Positions 36,740-48,789 are shown, counted from the stretch's first letter. The stretch: 64,000 nt of DNA from Epiperipatus broadwayi (GCA_028023455.1 JAQFVV010012394.1:22212900-22276899); one strand, 5' to 3'. Notes: generated from the letters alone by a model not told the origin. Numbers and translations are program-made.

Positions 36740-38300
36740 TTTCCTCCTGGTTAAAATTAGCCCTGAAAATGTAGTCATACAAGAGCATTGATAGGCACTT
36801 TGTAACTTTATTAGCAGGTCCAGTGTCATCATTTGTAGATCTTGGAACTGTAGGTTGATCACAGTTGGTTGATGACTCATCACTATTGGCTTGCATCACT
36901 TTATCATCTAATGAGGCTTTTTTTTTTTGGCTGGTAACATGTAATTATACATTAATTGGTTTCTGTGATATTTTTGTCCATCATAGTCACTGTTTATGAT
37001 CTTTTAACTTTGATCACTACTTCTGGAACCTGTTTGGTGGTTCTGTTAAACTTGTGGCATAGGATGTGAGTACCACCTATCTGCTTTTTGTACTTTTAAT
37101 TTCTTACATTATTTTAGGGTTCAAACCTGGATTATTAATCAACCCTGTTTGAATTTATTGATGTGAGCTGATTCACTTTAGTCATTGTAAAACCTAAGTG
37201 ATCAAACCAATCACCTTCTAATAAATTGCTCTGGTTACGAGAAGAGGCAGATATCTAGTTGTATTGGTCATTGTAATAACTTTTGACTGACCCAAGAGCA
37301 CTACTAGATTGCCTTTGTAATCACTAATTGTTTTTGTTGCTAGGATATAGCTGATGTTTATTTTTCTTAAGAGCCCATGTCTTTTTTGACACCATGGATG
37401 CAGTAGACCCGGTATCCAGTTCCGTTGTTACAGGTATACCATTAGTAAGAAGCCTGCATTTAAAAGCAAAACCAATGCCTCTCATCATGATTCTACAGGC
37501 ATTTTGTTTCTTAGATTTTAAGTTGCCTTCCTGGATTTTTGAAATGGATTCTTTCATTCTGTCATTAACAACTTATTTTCTTTTTAAACAAGCCTCTTTT
37601 GTGTGACTGGCACTCTTGCAATATGTAAACTTTACATCGATGGGGACATTCAGTGTGTGTGTGTGTGCGTGTGTGTGTGTATCAGTTGATCACATCTATA
37701 ACAACACTATTCAGTCTGATTTGTATAAACTGTAACTTTTACTTTCAGCAGGATGGTTGTCCAAGTCAGTTTTCTGCTCAATGGTTTGAAAACTGTAATC
37801 CATTTTCTTCAATGAATTTACTTGACTAATTGTTGATTTCACAATCATCACTTGAAAGAGAGTGGATACAAATGTTATGCTGGTGTCCATTAGAAGTTTG
37901 GCATTGATGTTGTGATCTCTTCTGCCTCAAATAAAATTATCTTGCATAGCTTCTAGGAGGAAGTCTTTGAAATTGCATTTTGAAGCTAGTGTTTTTTAAG
38001 TAAATAGCAACATCTTTAGTTTTTTCCCCTTCACTTTGTGTTTAAAGCTTGAAATGGTATCTCTACATTTTTGGAGTGGAAAAAATTAGTTAGTGGAGAC
38101 AATGCCTTGTCATTCCATGTCAAACAACCCCTTAGGGGTTATTTGGACTTTAAGGACCTCATAAGTTTGAGATCTGGAGCTTTTTTATTTGATTAGCGTA
38201 TAAATAGAAGATTACTTGATCTTCATAGTTTGACCAATTATCTGGATAGGCTGGTTTGAATTCTTCAGTTGATCAAATTTTAATCATTTTATTTTTCCCT
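36740..38300 (-). pseudogene. Ty3/Gypsy family G1 gag-protease relic, internally deleted, minus strand
   Basis: On the minus strand gag decays through about 38000-37850 (GRRDHNINAKLLMDTSITF, then KKMDYSFQTIEQKTDLDNHP), followed by zinc-knuckle sequence (YCKSASHTKEACLKRK) at about 37630-37590. The first knuckle is disrupted by a GT microsatellite at about 37655-37681. Protease is at 37557-37324 with IPVTTELDTGSTASMVSKKTW, the DTGS active site intact. The frame then reaches FDHLGFTMTKVNQLTS at about 37200 and jumps to end-of-pol-like material, skipping RT to integrase. The 12.43-kb copy has the same join, so this looks like a deletion-derivative family rather than two private deletions. Confidence 0.75.
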
Positions 38301-39173
38301 TCTATAAGCCATGAGAGAAGTTTTATTTTTATTTGTAAGAGTAACCACTCAAGTTAATTTTAGCCTTTATTTGTCAAGCTATTGTTTGTGTAACTGCTAA
38401 TATTTGGTTAGAGACAACATCTAACAACACACTGGGAGAAGTTTCTGTCTTTATTAGTAAAAAGTAACAACTCACTGTTTGATTTTAAAAATTTTTTGAA
38501 GTGCTATTACATTAGTGATCAACTTTTTTATATAAATGTCAAAATCTACAGACCTACAGGAGCAAGATTTTGTCTTTTAAACTTTTTTTTTCCAGCCGCA
38601 GGGAAAATATTATTTTTATTTGATCGACTGCACCAAATCTGTTGTTTATTCAGGCCGTATATGTGTGATTTAATAATCAGAGATCATGTAAATACGATTA
38701 TATAGTTATTACTATAATACATAAAACAGTACTTTAGTATTATTCAACCGATGACATTTTACATTTACCGATTTTCCTTCCGGTAGACATTCGGCAACCA
38801 AGACACTGACATGATTAATCCATGGGAGAGTCAATTTTTGGATTTTTTTGAGCCACGAGATTTAAAAATCAGAGAGAGCTTTGGGAAATTTTGTCATTTG
38901 TCTGTCTTTTGTGATTTTGCTACCACTCCACCGCAGTGAATGCTATTTGTAAGTAATTTTCATTTTTGTTTCTAATAAATAATGTCATTTTGATGTATAT
39001 TATTTTGTAAATTCTTCTGCAATTATAAAAAGTACAATTAATTAATTTTATTTTTAATTTCTGAATTATATTGTACAGAAAATTTTTTTTTGTAAAGTCA
39101 TCTGCAATTATAAAAATTACAGCTATGAGAGTAATACAATGTCTGGCGTTGTCGGTGGTTTTGTAAATCATAA
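38301..39173. other. Non-coding interval between G1 halves
   Basis: No gene is seen. At about 38733-38760 ctttagtattattcaaccgatgac resembles the arm of the hairpin at 39821-40028. Around 39000-39115 an imperfect duplication (tttgtaaattcttctgcaat, then tttgtaaagtcatctgcaat) occurs. Confidence 0.4.
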
Positions 39174-39395
39174 TATAGATTTTTTTAGACTAGAGCATGT
39201 ATTGGCCATGCCTTCGGCCTGTCAAAGACATCAGAGGTCCCCCATCAATTCCAGAACTATGTGTTGTATTTTATAATTGAGCATAATATAGGTTTTTTCA
39301 GAGTAGAGCACGTATTGGCCGTGCCTTCGGCCTGGCAAAGACATCGGAGGCCCCCCGCCCATTCCAGCACTACGCGCTGACTTTTCTACTTTTTA
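39174..39395. repeat. GC-rich tandem pair, about 112 bp, with CpG decay in one copy
   Basis: Two adjacent copies (39174-39285 and 39286-39395) share agagca(c/t)gtattggcc, tgccttcggcct, caaagacatc and attccag. In the second, ggccgtgccttcggcctggc can form a hairpin, and CpG sites are intact (catcggagg, ctacgcgctg). In the first most of these CpGs are TpG or CpA. It matches no small RNA I can recognise on either strand. Confidence 0.75.
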
Positions 39396-39820
39396 GTCAA
39401 AAAATGAGACACATTTTCAAATTGTTTGTTTTATATATTTTTAACTTGAATAATTGAGTTAAATCCCATCGGAAATGTTGTAAAGATAAGATAATTTTTC
39501 ATGCAAGTACATTTTTTTGATTTTTTTTTGTTATAAAAGTTCGTAAGAGTATGTTATTGTCCAGGTCACCATTAATAATGCCAGATTTGCATTAAATCAG
39601 GGAAAGTGTTCTTTATTTGTTTATTTATTTTAAATTTATAAAAAAGAATTTGTACATATTTCTGCTGTTATAAAATTTACACTTAATTACTTTCAATTTC
39701 TAAATTATCAAACTTACACTTAATTACTTTTAATTTCTAAATTTTTTTGATGCATGCATGTACATTTTTTTTTTCAGGACCAACAAACATGGTGGTGCTC
39801 GTTATCCACCTGATGGTCAT

Positions 39821-40028
39821 CTTTAGTATTTTCCAACCGATGATGTATTACCCTGAAGCCATATTAGTCTGACCTTGCAATCTTTAACATGCTGGGTCCA
39901 CATTATCTGCGGACAAATTTTAGTGATTGCATTTGTTTGCAAATCACTTGGAGACATTATCTTAAAGATCGGAAGATCAGATTTATGTGGCTTCAGGGTA
40001 ATACGTCATTGGTTGGAAAATACTAAAG
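39821..40028. mobile_element. Hairpin element with 40-bp terminal inverted repeats
   Basis: The arms ctttagtattttccaacc...ccctgaagcc (39821-39860) and ggcttcaggg...ggttggaaaatactaaag (39989-40028) pair with two mismatches around a loop of about 128 bases. A third related end occurs at 38733. No target duplication was identified. It lies just outside the G1 LTR. Confidence 0.7.
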
Positions 40029-40049
40029 AAACCATAAAACAAATCTACA

Positions 40050-40908
40050 CTTTCATATTTACAATATTTTTTATAATGACCATACTATACCTGCTATTGT
40101 TGGCTAAGTATAGATTCTAGTTCTAGGGTGAACTATGGAAAAAGGGGCTGCACATAGCTTTATAGATTTCCTACCATTTCTAGCTGTATCCTGACAGTCT
40201 GTCTTGTGAGTAAATCCAATGACTCTTCCAGCTGTATGACACCTTGCGTCATTTCAATGTTTGGTTTTATCAGCTTCCCATCCTGAATGTGGACTTGTCA
40301 CACTGTGTCAATCATTTAGCTTTGATAGCTATAGTCTGAAGAATGAGTATATTGTCATTCATCTATGTGGCAGTAAACATCACATGATCACTATTTCTTA
40401 TGCTTGGTCTTAACTGTTATTAAAACAGGCAAAACTATCATGTATAAAATCCCCATCTCACTGACAAAGGCCACAATCCAGATGGGGATTTTATGCCCAA
40501 GCCTTCTGGCATCCATTGATTATTCTGGCTTGTACTGAGTGGCAATACATAAAGAGAGTTTTGCCTGTTTCTATATGGCAGTAATAGTCTCAGAACATGT
40601 ATGGAGGGTGTGAATCCTATCTTTCAGCTTTATGATAGTAGTTCTCTGGAGAACATGTATGGTGTCTTTTAGATATGTGGCAGTAGTTCTTTCACTCTAT
40701 CTTCAAAAAGACGGTCTATTTATTGACAGATCCCATTCTTAATGGAAACACTCGAGAGTATCATCACCACCTATTAGCCCATTCTTACCATTGGCTATGT
40801 ATTATCTATCTGTATCTGCAAAGTTTCATGATAATAAATGCTCAATCTGAACAAGATAAGATGGTTCCTGGACTGGTCCATTATTTGAATGTTAGGTGAG
40901 ATATGCCA
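40050..40908 (-). mobile_element. LTR of Ty3/Gypsy family G1 (minus), interrupted
   Basis: Homologous along its length to 36180-36739 and starts TGGCATATCTCACC on the minus strand. Its extra length comes from the foldback element at 40377-40570 and an internal duplication (catgtatggagggt, then catgtatggtgtc). With the G1 body and other LTR at lower coordinates on the same strand, it could be the 5' LTR of one element, but 38.3-39.8 kb between them is unrelated, so a solo or second LTR is also possible. It abuts the G2 LTR. Confidence 0.65.
40377..40570 (+). mobile_element. Short hammerhead foldback element, 14-bp near-exact target duplication
   Basis: Ctatgtggcagtaa (40363-40376) and ctatatggcagtaa (40571-40584) flank it with one mismatch. 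The leader acatcacatgatcactattt...gttat occupies 40377-40422 (46 bases), then the body start aaacaggcaaaact and, at the other end, its inverse gagttttgcctgttt. The inner part is a truncated inverted pair. The ribozyme region is reduced to ctcactgacaaaggccaca and is dead. Confidence 0.85.
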
Positions 40909-40915
40909 ACTATTA

Positions 40916-41287
40916 TATCACTTTAGAAAGATTTACGTACAACCCGAAGATCTTTGAACGATGAATAAAGATTAAATATGCCAGTCAGCATAGATTATGC
41001 AGGAAGGACTGATATAAAAACTTGCAATCATTTACTCAGAGATATGCGGATATATTAAAATAAATAAGTAATCATCAGCAGTGTGTTGGTTGAATAATAT
41101 ATAATTATTATGGAATTGTTGTTATAATATATATATATATATATCTGTGTGTGCATGAGAAAACCTAGTTAATGGTGACACACAATTATATGAACTATAT
41201 TAAATGACTGAGCGTGTGAATAAGTTAATTCATACAACGAGATTAAAATGAACTTTAGAGAATACAAAATAATTTTAATTATTTATT
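40916..41287 (+). mobile_element. 5' LTR of Ty3/Gypsy element G2
   Basis: It aligns over about 370 bp with 43449-43800: cact(t/c)tagaaagatttac, atatgcaggaag, tgatataaaaac(t/c)tgcaat, ttactcagagatg, actatattaaatgactg and aataagttaattcata. The tataaaaac box is a probable promoter. Divergence between the two LTRs is high (by eye 15-20 percent), so the insertion is old. Exact ends are uncertain. Confidence 0.75.
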
Positions 41288-43448
41288 CTTTCATTTACAT
41301 ACATTTATTAGCAAATGAATAAACTTGGGTTATTAAGTTTAAATTGTCTTAGTTTTTCTTTATTAATAAAGCCATGAATGCTAAAAGTTGTGGCTACTAT
41401 ACAGTTGGTATTGAAATAATGCCCCTGGGACACAGCAGAATTTTGTTTAGAAAAACCTGTACTAACAGTAACAAACAGTCTGGGCCACTAAACGTGATAA
41501 TAATATCAAGATGTAGAATTTCAAAATGTTGAACATTTCAAAGATATTGCAAATCATGGGGAGACAGTGTAAGAAGAATAAATGCTATTAAGAAGATTAA
41601 TGATACAAAGAATGGTTGTATTTTTTGGGTGTTATTAATATAGAAGATGATAGCAGTGATGTTTTGTCTCTGTTATTGCTCTAAAATTAGTGGTAAAAAT
41701 AAAATGAGGTTGACCCTTGAGAAAACAAATGTAATAGCTACCGTCTTTCATGTGAATAAAATAGACTTATGCATGTAAGTAACTGTGCCTGTAAAAAACA
41801 ATTTCAAAATCAAATTTCTTTATTGTATGTAGTTAAGAGACACTTAAGCCCTATTCTGGTAGAAATTGGTTTAGACTGCTTGGAATTCTAATACAGAAAA
41901 AGAATAAAGTTGGTTTACAATGCTATTGTAAATGGTACAAAGTCTGGGCCAATAAAAGTAATAGTAATATCAAGAAGTAGCATTTCAAAACATTGAACAT
42001 TAGGAAGGTTGCCAATTGGACTAGAAATTTCCCAGGATGAAAATCTTTACAAAATTGGATAAAGTTCAGATAGCCTAAAAGTGATAAAATTCAGATAGCC
42101 TAAAACTCTACCAAACTATGTAGCAAGCCCTATTTGGAATATGCATGAAAGTTTGTTTACATGCAATGGTTTCAATCATATGAGTGACCTGTATGTTTTA
42201 CAATCTGAAGGCTAAAACCAAGGCCTTAGTTTATTATATAGTGAAATCTTAGGAGTAATATGTAGAAAAGCTTTAGCAAGGTTGTTAATATGAGATAGGG
42301 AATAGAGCAGATGATGAAGAATTGTTTAGAATGCCAATCCATTGCTAATTGCTTCCAAAAAGATTGAAATTTTGATCAAAGTCTATGCATCCATGGCAAA
42401 GACTATATTTGGATCATGTTGGTCTAATGAATGGCTACATTTTTTTAAAATTTTTATAGATTTACAGTCCAAATGGACAGAGTACAAGGTTGACAAAAAT
42501 AGAAGCACAGAATGTCTATCTGAGCATTAAAAGAAATCTTTGCAAATCAGGGATATCCAGAAACTATTGTGACTGACAATGGTATTGGTTTTGCATTACA
42601 GATAGTTAAGGATTTTTTAGCCGATATTGAATATGCTAGGTTTTTAGCACCACTGGACCATCTTGAATCCAATGGTCTAGCTGAAAAGGTAGTCCAACAT
42701 TTTAAATTGATGTTGAATAAAATGACTTACCAGGATATAAGCCAAGTACTAATAGATACATTGTTTTTTCATTATTTTACACCATGTATATCAACCATAA
42801 AGACATTGGCAAAATTGTTAATGCAACAAAAATTCCCCAAGCACCTGTCCAAGTTATTAACAACCAAATTGGTGAAAACATCTTTGCAAAAATTTTAGAT
42901 TCAGAAGCAAGTTTGGATTAGAGACACTTTAAGAAAAATATACTATTTTGGTGTGATAATAAAACTATTGGCTAAACAAATTAGAGTAATGGTAAAGATT
43001 TTAGGAGACACATCAATCTTTTATGACTTCCCCCAGAGTGAGAAGTTAGTATCATCAGTTAGTAAGAAAGAAGATTCTGATGAAGGAGAGGTGTGTTTAA
43101 GTATATTATCATTTGCACAAAATAAGGAAATGCCTACTGATATCCAGACAGAAGAATCAGATATCTCTGAAAGAAATAATCACATGATCAAACACCAGAA
43201 CCAGAGAAAGATCTTTCATGAACAAAACAGAAAGATCAAGTAAAAACAATTGTTTAATAATAATAAGAATTCTCAATGCTCTAACAAGACCTGTTCAAGA
43301 TTGTTGGAGACCTAAAAGATTACAAGATTATTTTCTATAACTTTACAGATTATTTGTAGACTTCTAGGGAAGAGTGGTATGTCTGTGGGTGTATATATTT
43401 AAAATAGAAATAAAGTTTATTAAAATTGTGCAAATTATGTAGACAGTA
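41288..43448 (+). pseudogene. Ty3/Gypsy element G2 internal region with integrase relic
   Basis: Only the integrase end of pol is readable. Frames at 42342-42898 give FIDLQSKWTEYKVDKN (first catalytic Asp region), IVTDNGIGFAL (second Asp) and LESNGLAEKVVQHFKLMLNK, which stands where the third catalytic residue belongs (E of NGLAE). The C-terminal arm follows at 42900-43250 (IWIRDTLRKIYYFGV), and RPVQDCWRPKRLQDYFL ends at about 43340. A frameshift lies near 42530. Upstream (41290-42340) no domain is certain; a phrase (gtctgggccaataaaagtaa...) is duplicated at about 41475 and 41938. Gag, RT and RNase H appear to be lost, so the element is about 2.9 kb instead of the usual 5 kb. Confidence 0.75.
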
Positions 43449-43800
43449 TTCACTCTAGAAAGATTTACATACAATCTGAATATTTTTGAATAATAAAATA
43501 AAGTTAAATATGCAAATTAGTTGAGAATATGCAGGAAGAAGTAATATAAAAACCTGCAATAGTTTACTCAGAGATGTACTGATATATTAAATAATAGCAG
43601 AATGTTAGTTGAATAATAAAGGATCATCATGGAATCATTGTGTATATAAGATATAGAATATCAGTGTGTGTACGAAACCCTAGTTAATAATAACACAGTT
43701 ATATGAACGATATTAAATGACTGTGTGTGTGCAAATAAGTTAATTCATATGACTGCAGATTAGAATAGACTTTAGAGATTACAAAATATTTTCTAATTAT
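43449..43800 (+). mobile_element. 3' LTR of Ty3/Gypsy element G2
   Basis: Direct-repeat partner of 40916-41287 with the same tataaaaacctgc promoter-like box and the same order of shared phrases. A G11 run follows at about 43824. No target duplication could be fixed. Confidence 0.75.
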
Positions 43801-44215
43801 TAATATTTTTTATGTATATACTTGGGGGGGGGGGTGAAGTAGTAGCCACATTATTGATTCCCATCCCTGCAATTATTGACTTATTTTTCACTCTTTCAAT
43901 AGATCTGTAAGTTTTTATATAGACTCAAAGATTTCTGACATAATAAGAGCTACTGAAATGTTCTGATTTAAATTATTCACTCTCAAATTCAATGTCTTTT
44001 TGCTCTTAATTAAAAAACTATCTCTCTTTGTAGATGAAAGTTTAGTTGTTCTTTCCTGTAGGCAATATATATATTTATACGCTTACCTATTCCTTTTCAA
44101 GATTCATTTCCTCTCCTAGGAAAGTGCCATTACTTCACTATAAACAGAGACCTGATGGATTAGAACAGCTTAGTGAGAATTAATGATAAAAAGCAATATA
44201 GTACTGCAAAATAGT

Positions 44216-45935
44216 TTAATAACTCAAGTTTAATGTTAACAATGCAGAGGAATGGCAGATACATGTTCCACACAGTGAGTGATATTTGCTGATTAACAAT
44301 ATAGTGAATAAATTAAAAATCACAACAGTAAGGTGGATGGTAGGCAAAAATGTATTGCAAATTGCCAACTGTCTCTGTGACCCAAAAGTACCAGAAGATA
44401 GCCCATATGAAAAATTGATAGAGAAATTAAACACCCACTTCAACCCAGTCACATCAAGACATATAGCATATTTACACTTCAGGAATAGACTGCAGTCACC
44501 ACATAAAAAAATACAAGGGTATGATAAGGGATATTATAAATGTCCAAAGATTGTGACTTCAAATCCACATATGAAAGCATGCTTCTGGATCAATTGCTAT
44601 GTCGTATGCATGATAATAAGCTCAGACGAATACTACTTAGTGCATCTACATTAGTGTATATGTTATGAGGCAATGCTTCTGTGCTTATGAAACATAATAC
44701 AGCAATAAACAGAACACAAGTACAAATACAAATTGGAGAAGTGTAGATGAAAAATATATGTTATTGTTGTGGTGCTAAAAGACACATTACAAAGATGTGC
44801 AAATTTAGAAATGAAAAATGCTACACTTATAGACTCAAATGACATTTACTGTAGGTTTGTCAAAAAAAGAAAAAAAGATTATTTATGCCCAGAACATAAA
44901 CTGAGAGAAGTATACAGAAGTAAAATTAATGTTAAGATAAATAATAGTGTCATAAATTGGAATTTATTGAATGTGAAAATTTGCAAACAAAATATGAAAA
45001 TTGGCAGCAGGGAAGGTGTGACTCTTATTTCACAATGTGATTGGATAATTATCACAAGAAAATGTAAATTGCATATGCCAATAAATAAAATGGATCTATG
45101 AACAACAGATTTGAATGAAAATTGGATTAATATAAGTATAACTATGTAAAGAAGTCAATAAGAGAATAATCTGGAGTATGTTTTAATAATTAAAAGCTCA
45201 GCTGTTCTAGCAGTAACTGAAATCTTAAAGAATGCAGACTGCAAAGATATTTGAGCAAAGTAGGAAGCCTTTTGTAATAAATTTAAACTCTCAAACATAG
45301 CTCCTTTATTATATTGATGTTTACAGTTATATGATAATTGCAACATGATCTTATGATCCCATCAGGTTTTAGAATCATTATGATTAGTGTCACCCAGGTG
45401 TCTCTTCCACTTTAGATTTTAATGTGGACACAACTTTTTTTGGTCTGCATACAATTATTGGTATATTATCATAATGACCAGGAACTCATTATTATTACTG
45501 ACATATCAGAGTATAGTTTTGGTGCTATGATTTTTAACAAAGTTTATGGAGTCATTTATTTATATAGCGCTATGTTTATAAATTGTAATAAACTAAAGAT
45601 TAGCCTTTCAAGCTAATGTACATGCGCTTTTTATGCATGTTAATAATAATAAATGAATACTTTCATTTCCAACACAAGATAAAGTCTTTGCGAATGAATA
45701 AATGAATCCACTTATCCATTTATTATTATTAATATTTGTAAGAAATGCATGTACGTTAGTTTGAAAGGCTAATCTTTAGTTTATTAAAGTTTATGGAGGT
45801 AACTACCTTATTCCATATTAAGAATTAATGCAGCAGCTGCTGAGAAAATTATAACCAGCTTGATAAAAAAGCTCTAACCATTATATTTGTCATGAAAAAT
45901 TTAATCACTATATTGAAATCATTATGTGTCTTTTG
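44216..45935 (+). pseudogene. Ty3/Gypsy gag, nucleocapsid and RNase H relic, plus strand
   Basis: Gag is at 44286-44530 (PYEKLIEKLNTHFNPVTSRH, then YLHFRNRLQSPHKKIQ), like the gag at 29.1 kb. A zinc knuckle CYCCGAKRHITKMC (CX2CX4HX4C intact) lies at about 44755-44800; the second knuckle, CYTYRLK-HLL-VC, has lost a cysteine and contains stops. After a jump, RNase H appears at 45470-45550 (ELIIITDISEYSFGAMIFNKV) and continues at 45786-45920 in the form NAAAENYNQL-like and IFVMKN. It is interrupted by the hairpin element 45552-45785. Protease and RT are missing or unreadable. Dead. Confidence 0.8.
45552..45785 (+). mobile_element. Foldback element with 13-bp target duplication, inside RNase H
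   Basis: The exact repeat aaagtttatggag lies at 45539-45551 and 45786-45798; removing the 234-bp insert rejoins the RNase H frame (IFNKVYGG). A 35-base leader (45552-45586, containing tttatatagcgctatg) is unpaired. Arms of about 39 bp (45587-45625 and 45747-45785) begin aataaactaaagattagcct. A ttagc/gctaa stem beside ctaaaga resembles a decayed hammerhead but the core is not conserved. Confidence 0.9.
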
Positions 45936-46072
45936 GCATACAATGACATAGTGTGCATGCATATCTATATATAAAGTTGAAAGGAAAAGTAGAAATAAAC
46001 AGACAAAACATTTTTGTAGATATTTTGTATATTACACTGGAATAGTTAAGGATTAAATAATTTTGAATTTGA

Positions 46073-46288
46073 AATTTTTTATTATAAATTAACCATTTAA
46101 AAAAGTCTAATAAATATTTTATTAATTCTGATTTTAAAATTAAAACAAGCATGTTTTTATGTTACAATCGATATACAGGTAATTTTTTATTATAAATTAA
46201 CCATTTAAAAAAGTCTAATAAATATTTTATTAATTCTGATTTTAAAATTAAAACAAGCATGTTTTTATGTTGCAATCGATATACAGAT
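46073..46288. repeat. 108-bp tandem duplication, nearly identical
   Basis: Copies 46073-46180 and 46181-46288 differ by about one base (gttacaatcg against gttgcaatcg). Very recent, non-coding. Confidence 0.95.
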
Positions 46289-48789
46289 AATTATAAAATT
46301 TCACTATCTATTCTGATTAGCAAATTTTTTTCCCATTAAAGCTTGTACAGCATATTTTGAAAAAAAAATGATACAAAGTTATTTTTCAAAGGATTAAAGT
46401 GAAATGAAAAGAGTTATTAACTTTTTTCAATCAAGATAAAGAAAACTTATTTTCAATTACTGTATTTTTTCACCCTAACTATAAAAATGTTGGGAAAAAA
46501 GAAAAGAAAGAGTTCTTAATTATACATGAAGACAGCTGAAGACCAAATAGTGAAAGTACAGCAGCTGCTACTAGTTCACTATGGTAAAGTTTGGATTCAT
46601 GTGGAAGAAATGGGTCAGAATCTATGTATTCATAAACTACAATGTGTACTAGATTGCTGACTTGCCTGCAGTTCATCAAATGAAAGAGTCTGAAGGAATC
46701 TCACTGCAGACCTAGATTATACCTTTCCTAATGATGATAAAAAGTCAGTCTTCTGTTTTAAAAAAGACTAGCTTACCAAGAGAGTCCACTAGTTTGCTGA
46801 AGAATTAATATATATATGTGTGTGTGTTATTTTATCTATGCTAAGGGACACATGAGTACTGCATTATCTATTACAATTTTTTAAATAAATAATTTTATTC
46901 AACAAAAAGTAAGAATCATTTTCAGTTTATTTATTAACTATGAAACTCTTTAGTAAAAATGATGACATTTAAAACATAGTTTAAAAGTAAAACAAATAAA
47001 TAATTTTTGCTTGAATTAAAAGTTTAAAAATAAAGAATTGATTCATAGATGGTTTTATATTAAAAAAGTAGACTCCAAAAGTATTTCTAGATTGGAAAAA
47101 AAGAAACTTGCTGGAGAATTTTTTTTAAAAAACATTTATAATTAATCAACAGTAACCAGTCAAAGATATTACTTTTTTAAAAACAAAGAAAAATAAAACT
47201 TTTATGAAGGATCATCAAAATATTTAATAACTTATTCATATTGTTTTTTTATGTATATATGTACTCATATTTGTGAATTTTATGTATACTTTTAACATGA
47301 AATTAATTGTGAAAAATATATTTTTAGTAATTTTATTATTCTGACAAATTAAAATATGAGATATAAACATCAATATATGCACACATTTCAATGTGCTCAC
47401 ACATATATGTTAAGCCAGTCATTAATTATGTATATAAAAATGAATTTCATTTATAGGTTTATGATAATTTAAATATGTTCATAAAATATTATATTGTACA
47501 TCTGTGTGCTGATATATGTGTATTTTATGTAAATCCATTATGAGATATTTTTAAATCACGATAGTTATTTTTTTATTATTATATGACAATTCCCATATGT
47601 TTGGCATGTCTGGGTGATTATATTTAATGTGTCCCAGGTAGACACATATTTGTTAAAATTAATCACATTATTATTATTATCATCATCATCATCATTATTA
47701 TTATTATATGATAATTCAAATATGTTCATTTTATATTATACCAGCATGTCCATATACTGATATATATAGGTGTTTTATGTATTGACATATCTGTGAATCA
47801 CAATGTGATAGTTTTTTTGTATATTAATCAAAATCAGAATGTCAAATTTATATTTATGACATACTCTGAAACCTTAATTTTATTTTAGTAGTTATTAATA
47901 AAGTGATATTTCCTTATTAAAATTATTCCAGTAAATTTATTTAATTCTAAAATATTATAAATTATTATATGCTGTATTATATCTCTTGTTCACAATAACA
48001 ATTATAGAGCCTTTTTTAACTATATTCATGCATAATAGTCTGTTATATAAATAGGAATATATATTTAGTGTTTATGGACATCCAGTTGATGATGATCCTG
48101 AATTGGCACAAAGAGGATATCCTTTAAAGTCCATGCACTATGTTCTTAGATTAGTATTTATTAGAAATTAAGTTTATGGTTGAACCATTATATTAATGGT
48201 ACTAAGTGGCCAGAGCATTGATGATAATCAACATGCAGAATTATTGTTTTTATTGTTATATATTCTTATGGATTAGCATGTAAGTTTGTGCATTCAAATT
48301 ATTGTTTAAATAATCTTCCTCCAGGTGTCAAGAACTAAATAATTAGCCTGGTTCATAGTAGACCCATTTCAAATCCAGTCAAAATGTTGACTGTTGATTT
48401 ATCTGTAATTGTGGTCATTCATGATTAGCCTGATCTATAGTAGACCCATTTTAAATTCAGTCACAAGTTTGATTGTTGATTTATTTTTATTGTTGATCAT
48501 TTATGATGATGACTGATTATACTGATTCTTATCTGTAATGCTGGGTGAACTGATAGTTAGATATGGGTTGATCTCTCATGCTTCTCATAGTTATTCATAT
48601 TACACTTATATTTAATTTTATATTTGGATTTGGGGTTGATGATGATGAGTTCCATCTCATCTGGTTCACTCCTACTGATTCTATACCATTAAAATATGAT
48701 ATACATTCAAAATCTATATGGACTATAACTCTTTAATAGGAATATTGATTTATTTAAGCAGAACTCTTAACCACGTGAGACAGTGAATA
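46289..48789. other. AT-rich interval with local tandem duplications
   Basis: No gene is seen. Two duplications: a diverged pair of about 100 bp with period about 246 (47459-47570 and 47705-47810, sharing tatgataattnaaatatgtt) and an 82-bp period pair at 48345-48508 (tagtagacccatttnaaat, tgttgatttat). An ATT/CAT microsatellite lies at about 47668-47706. Confidence 0.5.

Noticed and set aside
39174-39395. GC-rich tandem pair as a snRNA, 5S or Y RNA gene
   Set aside because: Neither strand shows the conserved landmarks of U1, U2, U4, U5, U6, 5S, 7SK or Y RNAs that I could check by eye.
46600-47710. CRISPR-like spaced repeats
   Set aside because: Repeats are irregular AT-rich duplications in eukaryotic DNA with no constant repeat-spacer spacing.
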